Below, piece by piece: positions 9,533-10,113 of a stretch of 10,113 bases of DNA; position 1 is the stretch's first letter, and the number at the start of each line of letters is the position of its first letter. The stretch covers positions 1 through 10,113 of the forward strand of contig JAAFHE010000077.1 of NCBI GenBank assembly GCA_013298265.1, written 5' to 3'. Under the pieces are notes generated by a model, which saw only the letters and a program-made list of their open reading frames with translations, was not told the origin of the DNA and searched no databases. A program made the translations under genes and the position numbers. The stretch is from Lysobacterales bacterium (GTDB lineage Bacteria; Pseudomonadota; Gammaproteobacteria; Xanthomonadales; Rhodanobacteraceae).

Positions 9533-10113
9533 ATGGATGCCACTTCGTTACGCCCGCTGCGCGCATTGGGTCAGCCGGCCGATCTGGATCTGGATTTTGC
9601 AACGGCCGACCGGCCGGCACTGGTCACCGCGCTGCTCACACAGGCGAGCGACGCGGCCAATGCCGCATTCTGGTGGTCGCAGCCCGTAGGCCGGCGCATA
9701 CAGGCGCTGCTCGATGTGCTGGCGGTGACGGAGCGCCGCGAAAGCCTGGCGCTGACCGCCGTCTGCAGCGCCGCGGGCTGTGGACAGACGTTCGAGTTCG
9801 AACTGCCGCTGCAGGGACTGCCCCACGCTGACACGCAAGACGGCACGATTGCGGTGCAGCTCGGTCCGCAGCGCCGCGCGCGCCTGCGCCTGCCGTGCGG
9901 CGACGATCTGCGGCGCTGGCATGCAGCGCAGCCGGCCACGCGCGCCGAAGCCGTTCGCACGATGTGCGAGGGCCTGCTGGTCGAAGGCGAACTCGAGGAC
10001 GGCGACGTGGCCGCAGTGGCTGCGGCAATTGCCGCACACGACCCGCTCGTCGATTTCGCGGTGACCTGTGCCTGCCCGGTCTGTGGAACACCGGCCGAAG
10101 TGGCCGTCGATCT
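9533..10113 (+). CDS. Putative T4-family baseplate hub assembly chaperone, 3' end off window
   Basis: 193 codons are visible, with a start 26 bases after the tube stop; GAGG at 9520-9523 is 9 bases before the ATG. The layout matches proteins annotated in eCIS loci as T4-family baseplate hub assembly chaperones (gp26/gp51-like). It has an Ala/Leu-rich helical N-terminus with WWSQPVGRRIQALLDVLAV (47-65). A first Cys pair, C78 and C83 (CSAAGCG), precedes a FEFELPL strand. Then come an RLRLPCGDDLRRW segment (117-129), a helical stretch with HDPLVDF, and a second cluster C179, C181, C184 (CACPVCG). The Cys pairs may bind zinc. In this family the C-terminus continues for roughly 40-70 residues, which would lie beyond base 10113. 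I recognise the pattern rather than a strict motif, so the name is provisional; the protein is expected to help build the baseplate rather than be part of the tube. Confidence 0.6.
   Translation, partial: MDATSLRPLRALGQPADLDLDFATADRPALVTALLTQASDAANAAFWWSQPVGRRIQALLDVLAVTERRESLALTAVCSAAGCGQTFEFELPLQGLPHADTQDGTIAVQLGPQRRARLRLPCGDDLRRWHAAQPATRAEAVRTMCEGLLVEGELEDGDVAAVAAAIAAHDPLVDFAVTCACPVCGTPAEVAVD

Overview
The window is GC-rich bacterial DNA, most likely from a proteobacterium. It encodes a TorF-type outer-membrane porin with a signal peptide, a Gram-negative proline iminopeptidase, an IclR regulator and a PF09859-type oxygenase that is common in beta- and gammaproteobacteria. A gammaproteobacterium near Xanthomonadales/Nevskiales is my guess from gene content and style, not something I can show from the sequence.

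Left part (1-2932): a TorF porin gene runs off the left edge on the minus strand. Diverging from it is a 2-oxoglutarate/Fe(II) oxygenase gene (931-1686, GTG start). That gene converges on pip, proline iminopeptidase (2932-1931, minus), across a 244-bp spacer with several small hairpins. These look like ordinary housekeeping or accessory genes.

Middle (3191-6343): a lipid or acyl-CoA metabolic module. An SDR oxidoreductase gene (minus) diverges from an ACAD10/11-like acyl-CoA dehydrogenase gene (plus). Two bases after the dehydrogenase comes an IclR-family regulator gene, so these two are probably one operon. The 292-bp divergent region carries two inverted repeats built from the same CGGAA/TTCCG half-site, one near each gene. 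They are good candidates for operators of the IclR protein.

Right part (6344-10113): a 614-bp non-coding leader with an AT-rich promoter-like patch, a perfect 13-bp palindrome and a strong 9-bp-stem hairpin leads into a phage-tail-like contractile injection locus (eCIS type). The genes are a 631-residue tail sheath protein, a 172-residue T4 gp19-like inner tube protein, and the start of a Cys-pair protein that resembles the T4-family baseplate hub assembly chaperones of eCIS loci. The third gene is cut by the right edge. In such machines the sheath contracts around the tube and drives it, with its spike, through a target membrane; the baseplate genes would be expected to the right of this window. 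Two points stand out. The sheath has a roughly 100-residue central insertion resembling flagellar-hook IN motifs. The sheath and tube genes are separated by a tandem pair of perfect palindromes that looks like a dispersed intergenic repeat.
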